From Gimesia aquarii (GTDB lineage Bacteria > Planctomycetota > Planctomycetia > Planctomycetales > Planctomycetaceae), in NCBI RefSeq assembly GCF_007748195.1, contig NZ_CP037920.1:5113800-5177799 (forward strand): a DNA stretch of 64,000 nucleotides, given 5' to 3'. The notes beneath the pieces were generated by a model. It was not told the DNA's origin. It was given only the letters and a program-made list of their open reading frames with translations, and did not search any database. Below are positions 1-11,800 of this stretch, piece by piece. How positions within the stretch are numbered: the first letter of the stretch is position 1; each line of letters starts with the position of its first letter. A program made the position numbers and the translations under genes.

Positions 1-785
1 GAACTCCCGGCGTATTGATCAGTAGCGTTGTTGTAATTATTAAGGCATACAGAAGCGTCAACACGGTATTGAGCTTGAGTAATATTCGTGGCAATCGCAC
101 CAGTCAGGATTGAATTTCCACCTGGCTTGGCTTTGATACGTTCACCCATGGCAATCGTATTACTTAAACCATCGGTAACGTCACGAATTCTTCTTACGCC
201 AGAGTTCCCAGATCCACCGACGAAAAAACCTCTCAGACCACGACCACCGTTTCCGTTCCACGCGGGATTGGTATCCCAGGCAGTATCGCCTCGTGAGAAC
301 ATGTAATTGGATCCACGGCGCGGAAGCTGCTCGGTCGAATCTCCATCCGATGGACACAACAGCATAGGGATGGATGTTCTGACCGCTTTATGATTGTTAT
401 CCCAGGGAACAAAATCAAATCCATTATAATTCGTAGTTCCATCGACCGCGGCGGCGGTACCACCCGCTGCAATCAAGTTGAAGAGCGGTGCCTGGTCAAT
501 AAAGGGAAGCAAACCCACAAATCCGCTCTGCCGCCGTCCACCTGGTCCACCATTAGAACCAGATGCCATAGGCATGCAACCATGTACTTCATGATAGCCG
601 TGAACCGCAATTCCCAACTGCTTCAATTTGTTTTTACACTCTGTCCGCCGCGCAGCTTCACGTGCTTGCTGGACAGCAGGAAGTAGCAGTGCGATGAGAA
701 TTGCAATAATCGCAATAACGACCAGTAATTCAATTAATGTAAAACCAAATGTAAAACTTCCTTTGCGTTTGTGTCTCTGTTTCAT
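1..785 (-). CDS. DUF1559 prepilin-like protein (partial, C-terminus cut by window edge)
   Basis: The reading frame starts at the ATG at 785 and runs off the left edge, giving about 261 residues. The N-terminus is basic, then shows a type IV prepilin-like signal (FTLIELLVVIAIIAILIALL) followed by LLPAVQQAREAARR, the hallmark of the large planctomycete DUF1559 family. Such proteins have one N-terminal membrane helix and a secreted pseudopilin-like domain; their role is unknown, and planctomycetes carry many paralogues. The rest is Gly/Asn-rich with a conserved-looking LSNTIAMGE stretch typical of the family. It is read leftward, away from the AT-rich gap at 786-1431, which should hold its promoter. 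The family call is firm, the function unknown. Confidence 0.9.
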   Translation of the reverse strand, partial: MKQRHKRKGSFTFGFTLIELLVVIAIIAILIALLLPAVQQAREAARRTECKNKLKQLGIAVHGYHEVHGCMPMASGSNGGPGGRRQSGFVGLLPFIDQAPLFNLIAAGGTAAAVDGTTNYNGFDFVPWDNNHKAVRTSIPMLLCPSDGDSTEQLPRRGSNYMFSRGDTAWDTNPAWNGNGGRGLRGFFVGGSGNSGVRRIRDVTDGLSNTIAMGERIKAKPGGNSILTGAIATNITQAQYRVDASVCLNNYNNATDQYAGS

Positions 786-1431
786 GTTAATCCCTCCACA
801 GTAAAAGAATAATGAGAAAAGTCCGCAACGAATTAAAAAGTGATGTACCGAATGGCTTATCAACTTCTAGAAACTTCAATGAATATTTTGTGTAAACCGA
901 TAATGAACCACAGATGTGACTTCTAGGTTTGTAGGTAGAACTGAGTATGAACCTTCAAACCTATCAGCATATTTATGTGTAAATAATTTCTATATGTAAT
1001 TAATACATCAGTTCATTAATATACTAACGATTAATTACTGCTTTTATATCGATATGTGGTATAATGTCAATTCAATTCTGTACAAAAATAAAATTCGCAT
1101 GTTGATTTTATTTCAACGATATTTGAAACTTAAAAATTAGAGAAACCCACTTTATTTAATATTAATAAGTAATTAAATATTATATAGTTACAGCGAATAC
1201 TACTTCCTCCAACCACCAGATTGTGCAAATAAACTTTAACCATTAACTGCATGATGTAAGATGGCAGATACAACAGGTTTGGAGAATCAATAGATTCAGA
1301 AACCCTGAATGATCAGTATTGTTACTACACAAAATATGAACAAATTTTCTAAAGTTTTTAAACACAAAATTAACCGTATGAACAGTACATTTCAGGTAAC
1401 ACCATAGTGATCACAGGGAGTCACTCGTTGT
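786..1431. other. AT-rich intergenic region between divergent genes
   Basis: This 646-base stretch separates a leftward and a rightward gene and is strikingly AT-rich, with several short TAATATT/AATATTA-type inverted arms around 1155-1190. No convincing coding frame, RNA gene or repeat array was seen. It presumably holds promoters for both flanking genes. GGGAG shortly before 1432 could serve the rightward gene as a ribosome binding site. Confidence 0.5.
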
Positions 1432-3144
1432 ATGACTAAAGCCGTCCGAAGAGTAATTCAATCGCGGCAAGTCGTTGGAATTTTCGTCGTTGTCATCTAT
1501 GGAACACTGGCGCTCTGGTCGACATGGCCATTAGCACGTTTCTCGACAACAAGCTTACTGACAGGAGCATCAAACTCGTTAACAGTTCCCATGTTTAACC
1601 TTTGGTCCATCTGGTGGAATACAGAGGGGTTTCTTCAAGGGTTAAATAGCTATTGGAATGCTCCAATCTTTCATCCGACCCAAAATACTTTTGCATTTTC
1701 AGAGCCACAAACAGTAACGATGATTATGGCTCCTATCATCTGGCTCACACATTCTCGCGTGCTCGCCTATAACATTTATCTTTGGCTTGCGTTACTGCTT
1801 AACGGTCTGTTCACATTCCTGCTGCTGAGAAAACTCGGCGTGAATCGTTCCACTGCAATCTGGGGTGGAGCCGCCATGCTGCTTTTGCCAATCGTGCACT
1901 GGCAGCTTGACGTTGTGCAGTTGACTCCCCTGTGGGGTATTTTGTGGACCTGGATTGTGTTATTGAAGATTTCCAGACATCCCTCTTTGCTTCGTGGCAC
2001 CGAACTTGGAATGGCATTCGGACTCACATTTCTAACATGTAGCCATCAGGGGTTATTCCTGTCATTGCTCCTCGTCGGAGCGTTCTGGACATTGTGGAAA
2101 CGATTGCTGAATCCAAGCCTGTGGACTGCTTGTGCTGTAGGCATTGGTGTTGCCATATTATTAATAGGCCCTGTTGTTTTCCACTTGCAAAAGGCGGCTA
2201 ATCAAAACCATTTCCAACGTTCTTCTCAGACAGTTTTACAGCTCTCTGCACTTCCGGGGGATTATACTGCATCCACTGGCAGGCATTTAATCAATTTCGG
2301 AATTCTGGCAGCAAGAGACCAATGGCAACTCTCACCCGGATGGTTCAAGGTTGGACTGGCGACGACAGGAATTATCTTCGGGTTGATGCGGTGTCGTTGG
2401 CGGTGGTGGACCATGTTTATGCTCATGACCATGCTACTAGCCTTTTTACTGTCCTTGGGACCAAATCTTAATATCTACGGATGGTACCCCTGGTGGACAC
2501 TCACAGAATACTGCCCTGGTTTTTCTCAGGTACGAAATGTCTTTCGATATGCATTTTTTGTGCAAATGACGATTGTATTGTTAGCCGCTCAGGGGCTTTA
2601 TGGCGCTTTTCTGATGAGTCGAAAATCCAGTTCGAAAAAACTACATAATTATATGGCGAAACCAGCGCTTCTCATTCTTGGCCTGATTGCACTGTTTGAA
2701 GTCTATCCGACTTCGCCTGTGCTCGGAAAAACTCCCCACATCGAAAGGCACGCCGGTTGGATTGCTTATATCCGAAACAATACTTCTCCCGATCATGCGA
2801 TTACCTGTATCCCCTTTGCACAGGGAGTTAAAGTCAAAGACTTTGAGACGACGACGCGATGGATGTACTTTGGCACGTTCCACGGGGTTCCACTTGTCAA
2901 CGGCTATTCAGGCTTCTTCCCGGATGAGTATTTTGAAATCAGAGATGCCTTGAACGTCGAGTCTCCATCAGAAGCAATTTTACAACAGCTTGCCGATACA
3001 AAAGTAGAATTTCTAGTCGTAATGCGTTCGGAGGAAAGAAAAAACGCGTTTATTGACTCCAAGTTCGACTCTGTATTATTGGAGCATGTTTTTTCTGACC
3101 CGGTCGGCGTAGACATCTTTCGATTGCGAAAAATTGAAAAATAA
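1432..3144 (+). CDS. Polytopic membrane protein, GT-C glycosyltransferase-like
   Basis: This 570-residue protein has roughly ten or more hydrophobic segments and a soluble C-terminal part (about residues 440-570). An early extracytoplasmic loop contains NLWSIWWN and YWNAPIFHP, the layout seen in planctomycete YfhO/PMT-like (GT-C fold) membrane proteins that act on lipid-linked sugars. No catalytic residue could be assigned with certainty, so enzymatic activity is inference from topology and loop pattern. A GGGAG sequence lies about 11 bases before the ATG. The gene converges on the sulfatase gene with only 20 bases between stops. It could equally be an uncharacterised membrane protein unrelated to sugar transfer. 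Confidence 0.55.
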   Translation: MTKAVRRVIQSRQVVGIFVVVIYGTLALWSTWPLARFSTTSLLTGASNSLTVPMFNLWSIWWNTEGFLQGLNSYWNAPIFHPTQNTFAFSEPQTVTMIMAPIIWLTHSRVLAYNIYLWLALLLNGLFTFLLLRKLGVNRSTAIWGGAAMLLLPIVHWQLDVVQLTPLWGILWTWIVLLKISRHPSLLRGTELGMAFGLTFLTCSHQGLFLSLLLVGAFWTLWKRLLNPSLWTACAVGIGVAILLIGPVVFHLQKAANQNHFQRSSQTVLQLSALPGDYTASTGRHLINFGILAARDQWQLSPGWFKVGLATTGIIFGLMRCRWRWWTMFMLMTMLLAFLLSLGPNLNIYGWYPWWTLTEYCPGFSQVRNVFRYAFFVQMTIVLLAAQGLYGAFLMSRKSSSKKLHNYMAKPALLILGLIALFEVYPTSPVLGKTPHIERHAGWIAYIRNNTSPDHAITCIPFAQGVKVKDFETTTRWMYFGTFHGVPLVNGYSGFFPDEYFEIRDALNVESPSEAILQQLADTKVEFLVVMRSEERKNAFIDSKFDSVLLEHVFSDPVGVDIFRLRKIEK

Positions 3145-3164
3145 AGTACTCGATATCCAGAGGT

Positions 3165-4973
3165 TTATTGAATTCGCTTGAGTATCAGCAAACGGAAATC
3201 CATGACCTGACTACCTGGAATGTCCAGGGCACGTAAGGTCAACTGGCCTGTGCCCTTCGCCAACATGATCTTCCCCAGTTTTAAAGGTTTAAAATCTTTG
3301 ACGAAAGATTCCGAGCGTTTAGCGCGGTCTTGTGCTTCGCCTTCTAACGACGGGTCGTGTGCTTCGGTAACCTTGCCCTGTACTTTTTTACCATTGAAAC
3401 TCAACTCAACGGTAGAACCTAAATCAGCCTGCGGACATGTATAATACAGTATCGCTTCATAGGTCCCTCCCTCGACGACTTCCGCATGCCAGGTGATGCT
3501 ATCGTTTGTGCTGGTCCAATTAAAAAAGAAAGAGCAGTTGGGGTGCCGCGAAGAGCGTTTGATTTTACCATGAGAGATCGCGTCTCGAGCCGGTAATTGC
3601 GTAGTGACACAGTTTCCATACCCGATTAAAAACGGACGATCAACATCAGGATATCCATGGGGCCAAACTGAAGCTTTCCAGTCAGCGGTTGCTTTTTTTA
3701 GCTTTGCAGTCACTAGAGGCTTTAGTTTCGAAATGTCTTTTCTTTGGCCGGGATCTTTGATCATGTCAAAGAGTTGGCCTTTATCGGACAAACGATATTG
3801 ATCGGTGCGCACACTCACACGTTGACGTAAACTGGAAAAAATCATTCGATCTGGCCAGGATTTCCCCGAATTCATCATCAGTGGCTTGAGACTGACTCCA
3901 TCAATGGGTTTTGGTTCAGGCCGGGAGATGCCAGCTAAGTCTGTCAGCGTGGGTAAGAGATCAATCGCTCCCGCGATCTGGGTGACCAAATACCCGGCAG
4001 GCAGATGCCCCGGCCATCGAATTACAAAAGGTGATCGAACCCCGCCCTCATCCAGGGAACCTTTCTTTCCTTTCATATCCCCATTCCAACGCACCCCATT
4101 CGGCCCATTGTCGGAAAAATAAACCACGATGGTATTGTCTGCAATTCCCAGACTTTTTAGTTTTTTAAGCACTCGCCCCACATTCCAGTCAATGTTCTCG
4201 CACATTGCCAGCGCTGCGCGAAGGTGATCCGGTTGTTCTTTATGAGGTTCGCGGTTGTGCATCTTGAGTTGTTTATCAGCAAAACGATCCCAGAAACGGT
4301 CAGGTACCTGCATAGGTGAATGAGGCGTGCAGTAAGGGATATAAGTAAAAAAAGGTTTACCGCTCTGAACCTGTTTTTCAATGAAGGCCATGGCTTTGTC
4401 TGTCAAGTCATCAGTAATGTAACCATTGCCTTTCACAAAGGTCCCATTATGATCCAGCATCGGGCTAAAATAGTGCCCCCAATGCCCTGACGTAAACCCA
4501 TAGTATTCATCAAATCCTTTCGCATTGGGATGGTTAGGGTATTGTGTTCCATTGTGCCATTTTCCAAAAGCTCCAGTGGCATAACCTGCAGTCTTGAAAA
4601 CCTGGGCAATCGTGTATTCATCCGCATTGAATCGTTCTTGCCCCCTGGAAACGCCAGTTGTTCCTGTACGTGCATGGTAGCGTCCCGTTAAAAATGCAGC
4701 ACGCGTCGGAGCACAGACTGCTCCCACATAGAAACGATCAAACCTCACACCATCTCTAGCCAGCGAATCAATATTCGGCGTATGCAGATTTGTATTGCCA
4801 TTACTGCTCAGATCCCCCCATCCCTGATCATCAGCCAGGATGATAACAATGTTGGGGTGTTGCGAAGCTTCCGCGGTCGATGAAATTTTCACTGGAGAAT
4901 GAATTTTTTCGTCTGCGAAGACAATACCCGTTATAGTGCAAACCAACAAACCCGCTGTTATTAAATGATTCAT
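3165..4973 (-). CDS. Secreted formylglycine-dependent sulfatase (arylsulfatase family)
   Basis: A type I sulfatase that would hydrolyse sulfate esters, probably on sulfated polysaccharides, outside the cytoplasm. The start is placed at the ATG at 4973 because the next residues (MNHLITAGLLVCTITGIVFA) form a signal peptide; a longer frame to 5069 would bury it. The metal-binding ILADDQGWGD motif lies about residues 45-54, and the modification motif CAPTRAAFLTGR has its Cys near residue 87, the residue converted to formylglycine by FGE-type enzymes. HNGT and GKWH motifs and FSDNGP further along also fit. The last ~130 residues form an extra beta-rich domain, common in planctomycete sulfatases. 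No sulfatase-modifying enzyme is visible in the window. The natural substrate cannot be told from sequence. Confidence 0.93.
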   Translation of the reverse strand: MNHLITAGLLVCTITGIVFADEKIHSPVKISSTAEASQHPNIVIILADDQGWGDLSSNGNTNLHTPNIDSLARDGVRFDRFYVGAVCAPTRAAFLTGRYHARTGTTGVSRGQERFNADEYTIAQVFKTAGYATGAFGKWHNGTQYPNHPNAKGFDEYYGFTSGHWGHYFSPMLDHNGTFVKGNGYITDDLTDKAMAFIEKQVQSGKPFFTYIPYCTPHSPMQVPDRFWDRFADKQLKMHNREPHKEQPDHLRAALAMCENIDWNVGRVLKKLKSLGIADNTIVVYFSDNGPNGVRWNGDMKGKKGSLDEGGVRSPFVIRWPGHLPAGYLVTQIAGAIDLLPTLTDLAGISRPEPKPIDGVSLKPLMMNSGKSWPDRMIFSSLRQRVSVRTDQYRLSDKGQLFDMIKDPGQRKDISKLKPLVTAKLKKATADWKASVWPHGYPDVDRPFLIGYGNCVTTQLPARDAISHGKIKRSSRHPNCSFFFNWTSTNDSITWHAEVVEGGTYEAILYYTCPQADLGSTVELSFNGKKVQGKVTEAHDPSLEGEAQDRAKRSESFVKDFKPLKLGKIMLAKGTGQLTLRALDIPGSQVMDFRLLILKRIQ

Positions 4974-5397
4974 GTAGACTCTCTTGATTGGATGGAATAA
5001 AGACCAGATTGAGTGTTTCTTCACAACCTCAAACTTTTCGTCGTTAGAGAAATTCTCAATGCTCCCCAAAAGTTGATTTTTACAATGATATCGAATCGCG
5101 TCAGCCGATTCACGTTTCTTTCCAATTTAAAATAAATCGTTCTGGTTTTTCTTATCTAATTAATTGATAAACATCTCTTTCAAATTATTCTCAGACAGTC
5201 AGTTCGATATCATTCGGCAAGACGTCCATAAATCGTTGCCGAAGCTAAGGTTCATCTAAAAAAGTTTTCGAAACTGAGACTGGCAAAGAGTGATCTTCTG
5301 TACGTAGAATGGAATTGTTAAACCTGAATATCACCGTAGAATTCCAAAGAATACAAACTGGTTTCTGAAATTTCGAAGCTTTTTGGGAAGACCTTGT
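4974..5397. other. Intergenic region between divergent sulfatase and S15 hydrolase genes
   Basis: This 424-base gap lies between two divergently read genes and must contain both promoters. It is AT-rich. Longer in-frame extensions of both neighbours enter it but lack signal-peptide logic. GGGAAG at 5385-5390 sits 7 bases before the chosen ATG of the downstream gene. No RNA gene, terminator or repeat array was recognised. Confidence 0.4.
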
Positions 5398-7281
5398 ATG
5401 TTATCAAATCATAAAATCAATCACTGGTCTAATTGGTTGAACTGTGTATTGGCCACCATCTCCCTACTACTGATTTTCAGTAACCAGACAAGTGCAGATG
5501 AAAAAAAAGCGAGTCCCCAATTTAAAGATGGAGAAGCGCAAATAGTCAAGGCGTTTGCAGACGCCGACTATTGGATTCGGCACGACTTGTGGGTCGAAAC
5601 GGAATTCGACTCTGATGGTGATGGCAAGCTGGACCGGATGCACGTCAGTGTTACGCGACCTCGACAAACTGAAAGTGAAGGTCTGAAACTTCCTGCAGTC
5701 TATATTTCAAGTCCGTACTTCGCTGGAACCGGTTCAAAGGGCAGACAATATTTTTGGGACACAAAACAGGAACTCGGAGCAGTACCAAAGAAACGAGAGC
5801 GTGTCCCCTCTGTCGTACGCAAGGGCATGCGGCCGATCATATCTAAGACACATATGAAAGACTGGGTACCACGCGGATACGTCGTCGTTCACTCGTCGTC
5901 TCCCGGCACAGGACTGTCACAGGGATGTCCCACGATTGGTGGTGATAATGAGTCACTCGCCCCCAAAGCAGTGATTGACTGGTTGTGTGGTCGAGCGAAA
6001 GGCTTCACAACCATCGATGGCTCTGAGCCAGTCACCGCCAAGTGGTGTACGGGCAAAGTTGGAATGACAGGAACATCGTTCAACGGTACTCTCGCTCTGG
6101 CGGCAGCCACAACTGGTGTTGAAGGGTTAGAAGCCATCATCCCCATCGCCCCAAATACATCATACTATCACTATTATCGATCAAACGGCCTGATCCGCCA
6201 TCCGTATGGTTACCTGGGAGAAGACATCGATTATCTTTATGACTTCGTCCACAGTGGTGACAAAAATCGCCGAGAACACTGCAACTGCGAAATACGTGAC
6301 AAAGAACTCTTGAAACAATTCGATCGAGTGAGCGGTGACTATAATCGCTTCTGGGCTGGACGTGATTACCTGAACGACATCAAGCCTGTCAAAGCAGCGG
6401 TGCTGATGTCGCATGCATTCAACGACTGGAATGTGATGCCGGAACACAGCGTTCGCATCTTTAAAGCACTGCAAGCAAACGGTGTCCCAACTCAAGCATA
6501 CTTTCATCAAGGTGGGCATGGTGGTCCTCCTCCAATGAAGCAGATGAATCGTTGGTTCACTCGCTATCTACACGGAGTCAAAAACGGTGTCGAGAAGGAC
6601 CCCAAAGCATGGATTGTACGTGCAGGTGCCAAACGTGATCAACCCACGTCCTATGCAGACTACCCAAACCCAAAAGCGAAGCCTGTGAAGCTCTTTCTCG
6701 GCGCTGGTGCCCCTGAACAGGGAATCCTCTCGATCAACACACAACCAGCCCAGGGTACAGAAAAACTGGTCGATAATTTCTCTTTTAATGGTACTGCTTT
6801 AGCTCAGGCAGAATGGACAGAACACCGCCTGATCTATGTTTCACCGAAGCTCTCAAAGCCAATTCACATTTCCGGGACTCCTCGAATTTCGATTCGGCTC
6901 GCCTGTAACAAACCTGCCGCGAACCTGTCAGTGTGGCTGGTTTCACTTCCCTGGACTGAAGGTAGAAACTCAAAGATCACCGACAACATCATCACTCGTG
7001 GCTGGGCTGATCCACAAAATCATCGTTCGCTGACAGAAAGTGAACCGCTGAAACCAGGTCAATTCTATGACTTATCATTCGATCTGCAACCCGACGATCA
7101 GATTATTCCGAAGGGGCAACAATTAGGCTTGATGATCTTCTCAAGTGATCGTGACTTCACCTTACGCCCTACCCCCGGAACAGAACTGACTGTGGACCTC
7201 GATAAGACATCAATGATGCTACCTATCGTAGGAGGCACGAGTGCACTGAAAGAATCTCTTGCACCCGGCAAAAAGAAATGA
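5398..7281 (+). CDS. Secreted S15 family alpha/beta hydrolase (PepX/CocE-like, X-Pro dipeptidyl-peptidase-like)
   Basis: This 627-residue secreted hydrolase starts at the ATG at 5398, preceded by GGGAAG at good spacing; a TTG five codons earlier lacks a site. A signal peptide (NCVLATISLLLIFSNQTSADE) leads into the catalytic domain. The nucleophile motif GMTGTSFNG places Ser at about residue 227. SHAFNDWNV carries the likely acid Asp and HQGGHGG the likely catalytic His, so the triad looks complete. The last ~200 residues form the jelly-roll C-terminal domain of the X-Pro dipeptidyl-peptidase/CocE family (ending near TPGTELTVDL). Members cleave X-Pro dipeptides or esters; the exact substrate is not decidable. 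It stands alone, between the divergent sulfatase and a convergent DUF1501 gene. Confidence 0.88.
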   Translation: MLSNHKINHWSNWLNCVLATISLLLIFSNQTSADEKKASPQFKDGEAQIVKAFADADYWIRHDLWVETEFDSDGDGKLDRMHVSVTRPRQTESEGLKLPAVYISSPYFAGTGSKGRQYFWDTKQELGAVPKKRERVPSVVRKGMRPIISKTHMKDWVPRGYVVVHSSSPGTGLSQGCPTIGGDNESLAPKAVIDWLCGRAKGFTTIDGSEPVTAKWCTGKVGMTGTSFNGTLALAAATTGVEGLEAIIPIAPNTSYYHYYRSNGLIRHPYGYLGEDIDYLYDFVHSGDKNRREHCNCEIRDKELLKQFDRVSGDYNRFWAGRDYLNDIKPVKAAVLMSHAFNDWNVMPEHSVRIFKALQANGVPTQAYFHQGGHGGPPPMKQMNRWFTRYLHGVKNGVEKDPKAWIVRAGAKRDQPTSYADYPNPKAKPVKLFLGAGAPEQGILSINTQPAQGTEKLVDNFSFNGTALAQAEWTEHRLIYVSPKLSKPIHISGTPRISIRLACNKPAANLSVWLVSLPWTEGRNSKITDNIITRGWADPQNHRSLTESEPLKPGQFYDLSFDLQPDDQIIPKGQQLGLMIFSSDRDFTLRPTPGTELTVDLDKTSMMLPIVGGTSALKESLAPGKKK

Positions 7282-7336
7282 ATTAACTTGACGGAGTATG
7301 AGTGAGCAAAGATTTTATTACTACATTCTGCTTTTA

Positions 7337-8803
7337 CTAAGACAACAGTCCTTTGACGACATTCGCCCCATCGACTCCCGTGAGCTTTAAATCGAGCCCC
7401 TGGTACTTCACTGTAAAGCGATTGTGGTCGATGCCCAGACAGTGCAGAATACTCGCATTTAAATCGTTAATGTGCACCGGATCTTTCACAATGTTATAGC
7501 AGTGATCGTCAGTTTCTCCGTAATCGATGCCTGGCTTAAAACCACCGCCGGCAACCCAGGTTGAAAAACAGCGACCATGATGATCACGGCCATGGTTGTC
7601 TTTGGTAAGTGTTCCCTGACTATAAATCGTCCGGCCAAATTCTCCTCCAAAGATAACAACTGTGTCGTCCAATAATCCTCTTTGTTTTAAATCTTTCACG
7701 AGGGCTGCTGCTGGCTGATCCACTTTATCACAATTATTACGAATGGCTTTCGGCAAGCTTCCATGTTGATCCCATCCACGTTGGAACAATTGAATGAAGG
7801 GCACACCACGTTCAGCCATACGACGTGCCAAAATACAATTGGCAGCGAAGGTTCCTTTTTTCTGTGAGTCGGGCCCGTACATGTCAAAGGTGGCCTGCGT
7901 TTCGCCACTCAAGTCCATCAAACCTGGAACCGAAGTTTGCATCCGATAGGCCATTTCGTACTGTGCAATCCGCGCTTCAATTTCTGGATCGCCCGAAAGT
8001 TCTGCTTTTTCCGCATTGATTTTTGCCAGTCCATCCAGCATTTTACGACGAAGTCCTCTGTCTAACCCTTTTGGATCGGACAGATACAATACAGGATCTC
8101 CAGCACTGCGAAACTGCACTCCCTGATGTCGAGAGGGTAAATTCCCACTGCTCCAGAGTCGTGAATAAAGTGCTTGACCTGGTGCATTTCCGACGGAGAT
8201 CATCACTACATAAGCGGGTAGATCCTTGTTGGGACTGCCTAATCCATAACTCAACCACGCTCCAAAACTGGGACGTCCTAATTGCTGCGTTCCCGTATTA
8301 ATGTAGGTAATGGCAGGATCATGGTTAATCGCCTCTGTGTTCATAGTGCGAATGATGGCAATGTCATCCGCGATCGATGCCGTATGCGGTAGAATATCGC
8401 TATTGATCCATGTCCCTCGTTCGCCATAGCGTTTGAAATTGAACATGGGTGCCACACAGGGAAACGATTTTTGACCACTGGTCATACCTGTGAGCCGTTG
8501 TCCTTTGCGAACTGACTCAGGTAGCTCTTTCCCGTGAATCTTCTTCAGGACCGGCTTATAATCAAATAAATCAATATGGCTGGGTCCACCGGCCATAAAA
8601 AGATAAATGACCCGTTTCGCTTTGGGTGCAAAATGGGGTAGTCCCGGCAATCCACGTTGCTCGGGACCAGTTTGACTGGCCGCTGATATTTTGGGTACTT
8701 CACCTAACAAACTGGCGAGCGCCGCAGCGCCGAGGCATCCACGCGAACGCGATAATAATTGTCGACGTGTTAACTGTCGCTGATATTCTTCAATTGGATT
8801 CAT
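7337..8803 (-). CDS. DUF1501 protein with Tat-like signal
   Basis: A 488-residue member of the planctomycete/verrucomicrobial DUF1501 family, whose fold resembles alkaline phosphatase/sulfatase enzymes but whose reaction is unknown. The N-terminus carries a twin-arginine-like [10 protein letters not shown] followed by a hydrophobic stretch, suggesting export. Family signatures are visible: [18 protein letters not shown] near residues 66-83, FGRTIYSQG, and [21 protein letters not shown]. It follows the cytochrome/DUF1553 gene by only 6 bases in the same direction, the pairing seen throughout planctomycete genomes, so the two products probably work together at the periplasm. It lacks the CxPxR sulfatase motif, so it is not a sulfatase. 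Confidence 0.92.
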   Translation of the reverse strand: MNPIEEYQRQLTRRQLLSRSRGCLGAAALASLLGEVPKISAASQTGPEQRGLPGLPHFAPKAKRVIYLFMAGGPSHIDLFDYKPVLKKIHGKELPESVRKGQRLTGMTSGQKSFPCVAPMFNFKRYGERGTWINSDILPHTASIADDIAIIRTMNTEAINHDPAITYINTGTQQLGRPSFGAWLSYGLGSPNKDLPAYVVMISVGNAPGQALYSRLWSSGNLPSRHQGVQFRSAGDPVLYLSDPKGLDRGLRRKMLDGLAKINAEKAELSGDPEIEARIAQYEMAYRMQTSVPGLMDLSGETQATFDMYGPDSQKKGTFAANCILARRMAERGVPFIQLFQRGWDQHGSLPKAIRNNCDKVDQPAAALVKDLKQRGLLDDTVVIFGGEFGRTIYSQGTLTKDNHGRDHHGRCFSTWVAGGGFKPGIDYGETDDHCYNIVKDPVHINDLNASILHCLGIDHNRFTVKYQGLDLKLTGVDGANVVKGLLS

Positions 8804-8809
8804 TAATCT

Positions 8810-11800
8810 TTACTCGCGCGTTAATGTTTCGTCTAAATTTAAAATCATGTTTCCAACCACCGTCCAAGCTGCCACTTGTATGACATCCAGTTTTTTATCT
8901 CGGGGTGATTCGCCCATACTCAGTAATTCTTCAGCCGCTTTGGGATTTTTCTGATATTGTTTCAGACTTTCCTGATAAACGTTCAAAAGTACTTCGCGTT
9001 CTGAAGAACGGGGTTCTCTCGCAGTCGCCAATAAAAAAACATACGAGATTTTTTCGTCGTTTGTTGAGCCCCCTTCTTTCAATAACCGTTCTGCCAGGTG
9101 ACGAGCTGCTTCCACAAATTGGATATCATTCATTGTCACTAATGCTTGCAATGGTGTATTCGTACGTGGTCGTCTGATTGTGCACTTCTCCCGTGTAGGA
9201 GCATCAAATATCTGCATACTCGGTGGAGGCGCGGAACGCTTCCAGTAAGTGTAGAGACTACGACGATAGAGTTTTTCACCGTGATCCTGAACGAATAAGG
9301 GCTTGCCACTCAGTCCGACTTCTTTCCAAAGTCCGGGAGGTTGATATGGTTTCACGCCTGGTCCTCCCATTTTTTTGTTAAGTAGCCCACTGATATGAAG
9401 CGCACTGTCGCGAACAAATTCTCCCTGTAATCGAAATCGTGCGCCACGTGCCAACAGTTTATTTGCAGGATCTTGCAGATAAGCTTGGCGTAAGGCATCT
9501 GATGATTGCCGATAGGTTGCTGACATTACAATTTGCTTGAGCATCCGTTTGATATCCCAACCTGATTCGCGAAAATCGACAGCCAACCAATCGAGTAATT
9601 CAGGATGACTGGGAAAGGCCCCTTGTGAACCAAAATCTTCTGGTGTGGTGACAAGCCCCGTCCCAAATAACATTTGCCAGTAACGATTGACGGCGACACG
9701 AGCTGTGAGTGGATGGTTATCTTGAAAGAGCCACTGTGCCAAACCTAAGCGATTTTGCGGTGCTTCTTTTGCCATCGGAGGTAAAATGGAAGGGGTCCCC
9801 GGTTGCACTTTGTGCTTGGTAGGAGCATCATAAGCGCCACGTGCGAGGATGAACGTATCGCGAGGCTTCGCCATGTCACTCATCATCATCACCGTCGTCA
9901 ACGGTTTGAGGAGTTCTGTCTCCTCTGTTTTCAATTCCTGCTTTTTCTTGATTAAGGCGATATACTCTTTATCTTCATGTTCCAGATAATAATTGCGCAA
10001 TTGTTGCTGTTGTTCTGGCGTACGTTGATCAGGGGCCACAGCCAGAATAGAGGTGATCGGAAGCTGTTTCGAAAGTGTTTTAATTTCAGATTGACTCAAT
10101 GCGCGATTAAAAGCAGCCACTTCATCTACAGTTCCCTTCAACCGCGAACCGGGATGCCGACTACCGATCAGTAATGCCTTAGGGGTACGAATCGACTCGC
10201 TTAATCGATCTTGCTCAATGTTCCAATCCCATAACTGACCATCGACATAAATCTTGACTCCCTTCGCTTTGGAAGAGCCATCATAGGTCACAAACACATG
10301 ATGCCAGGTACCAGGTTTGATTTTTTTCTTTGAAGTTACTTTAATCGCATTGGTAGGCCATTTATTAATAATATGAACTGAGATTTTTTCACCAGTAATG
10401 AAAATGTCATATCCACGATGACTATTGGCATCATCCATTTTAGCCAATAGAACTCCTGACCCCTTGGGCTCCAGATTAAGCCAGCCACCCAGGGAAAATT
10501 GATCCGTGCGTTCAAAATCACACACGTTTCCTAAATCAATATAGGTCTTACCATCAAACTTCACCCCCTGATCGTGTGGAGATTTCACCCAGTTTGCATT
10601 TCCATGGATGGTCCCTTTTCGCTTCGGATCAACTTGATCGACAACCTGCTTGCCTTCTCCTTGAGCGAGTACAAAATGCAATAACTGACCTTTAAGATCA
10701 GTGGGACTTTCTTGTCGCTGTTTTTCTTTCGTGGTGAGCCAGTCTGTAAATTGGGGAGTCGCAGCTTTCTTTCGGGCGGCAAGCTGCTTTTGGTTCGCTT
10801 CCATTTTGGCACGCGTTTGCGGCAGTTTTTTTTGTTTTTCCGGATCGACCAGTTCCACGATCGGTTTTGCGTTCCCCTTTCGTGTCTGACTTCCGCCATC
10901 AGCGCTGATATTAAAAAATCCAAAGAAGCGGTAATAATCTTCATGTGAAATGGGATCGTATTTATGCTCATGGCACTGAGCACACTCCATACTGAGCCCC
11001 AACCAGACAGTTGAAGTTGTCTTCACACGATCGACAGCGTACTCAACCCTGTATTCTTCGGGAATCAGTCCTCCTTCATCCGTCGTACCATTATTACGAT
11101 TAAACCCTGAGGAAACTTTTTGTAACGGTGTTGCATTGGGAATCAAATCTCCCGCCAATTGCTCTATTGAAAACTGGTCAAAGGGAATATTTGAGTTATA
11201 TAACTCTACAATACGATCGCGCCAGGCCCACATATCTCGTGGTCCATCCGCATGATACACACTCGTATCACCATAACGGGCCGCATCAAGCCACATCAGA
11301 GCCATTCTCTCACCGTAATGCTTTGAATTTAACAAACGGTCAACCAGTTTTTCATAGGCATGGGGAGATTTGTCTTCGAGGAAGTTTTTGATCTCTGCAA
11401 CTGTGGGAGGCAGACCCGTCAAATCGAAAGTCAGTCGTCGAATTAACGTTCGCCGGTTGGCTTCAGCAGATGGTTTTAATTGTTGATGTTCCAGCCGGGC
11501 CAACACGAATTGATCGATGGGATTTTGAACCCAGTTGCTTTTCTTAACTTGAGGCAGCTTTGATTTTTCTGGTGAGAGAAACGCCCAGTGACTGTTCCAC
11601 TCGGCGCCTTCATCAATCCAGCGTTTAATCAGCTTCACCTGCGCAGGAGTTAATTTTTTATTTGACTCCAGAGGCGGCATTTTCAGATCGACGTCTGAAC
11701 TGGTAATGCGAGCATAGAGTTCACTTTGATCGGAATGCCCCGGAGTGATGGCACTATCCTTTGCAGCCTGTTCCATATCTAGACGAAGATCACCTTCTCG

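Noticed and set aside
7337-8803. DUF1501 protein as an active sulfatase
   Set aside because: The fold family is related, but no CxPxR/SxPxR formylglycine motif is present.
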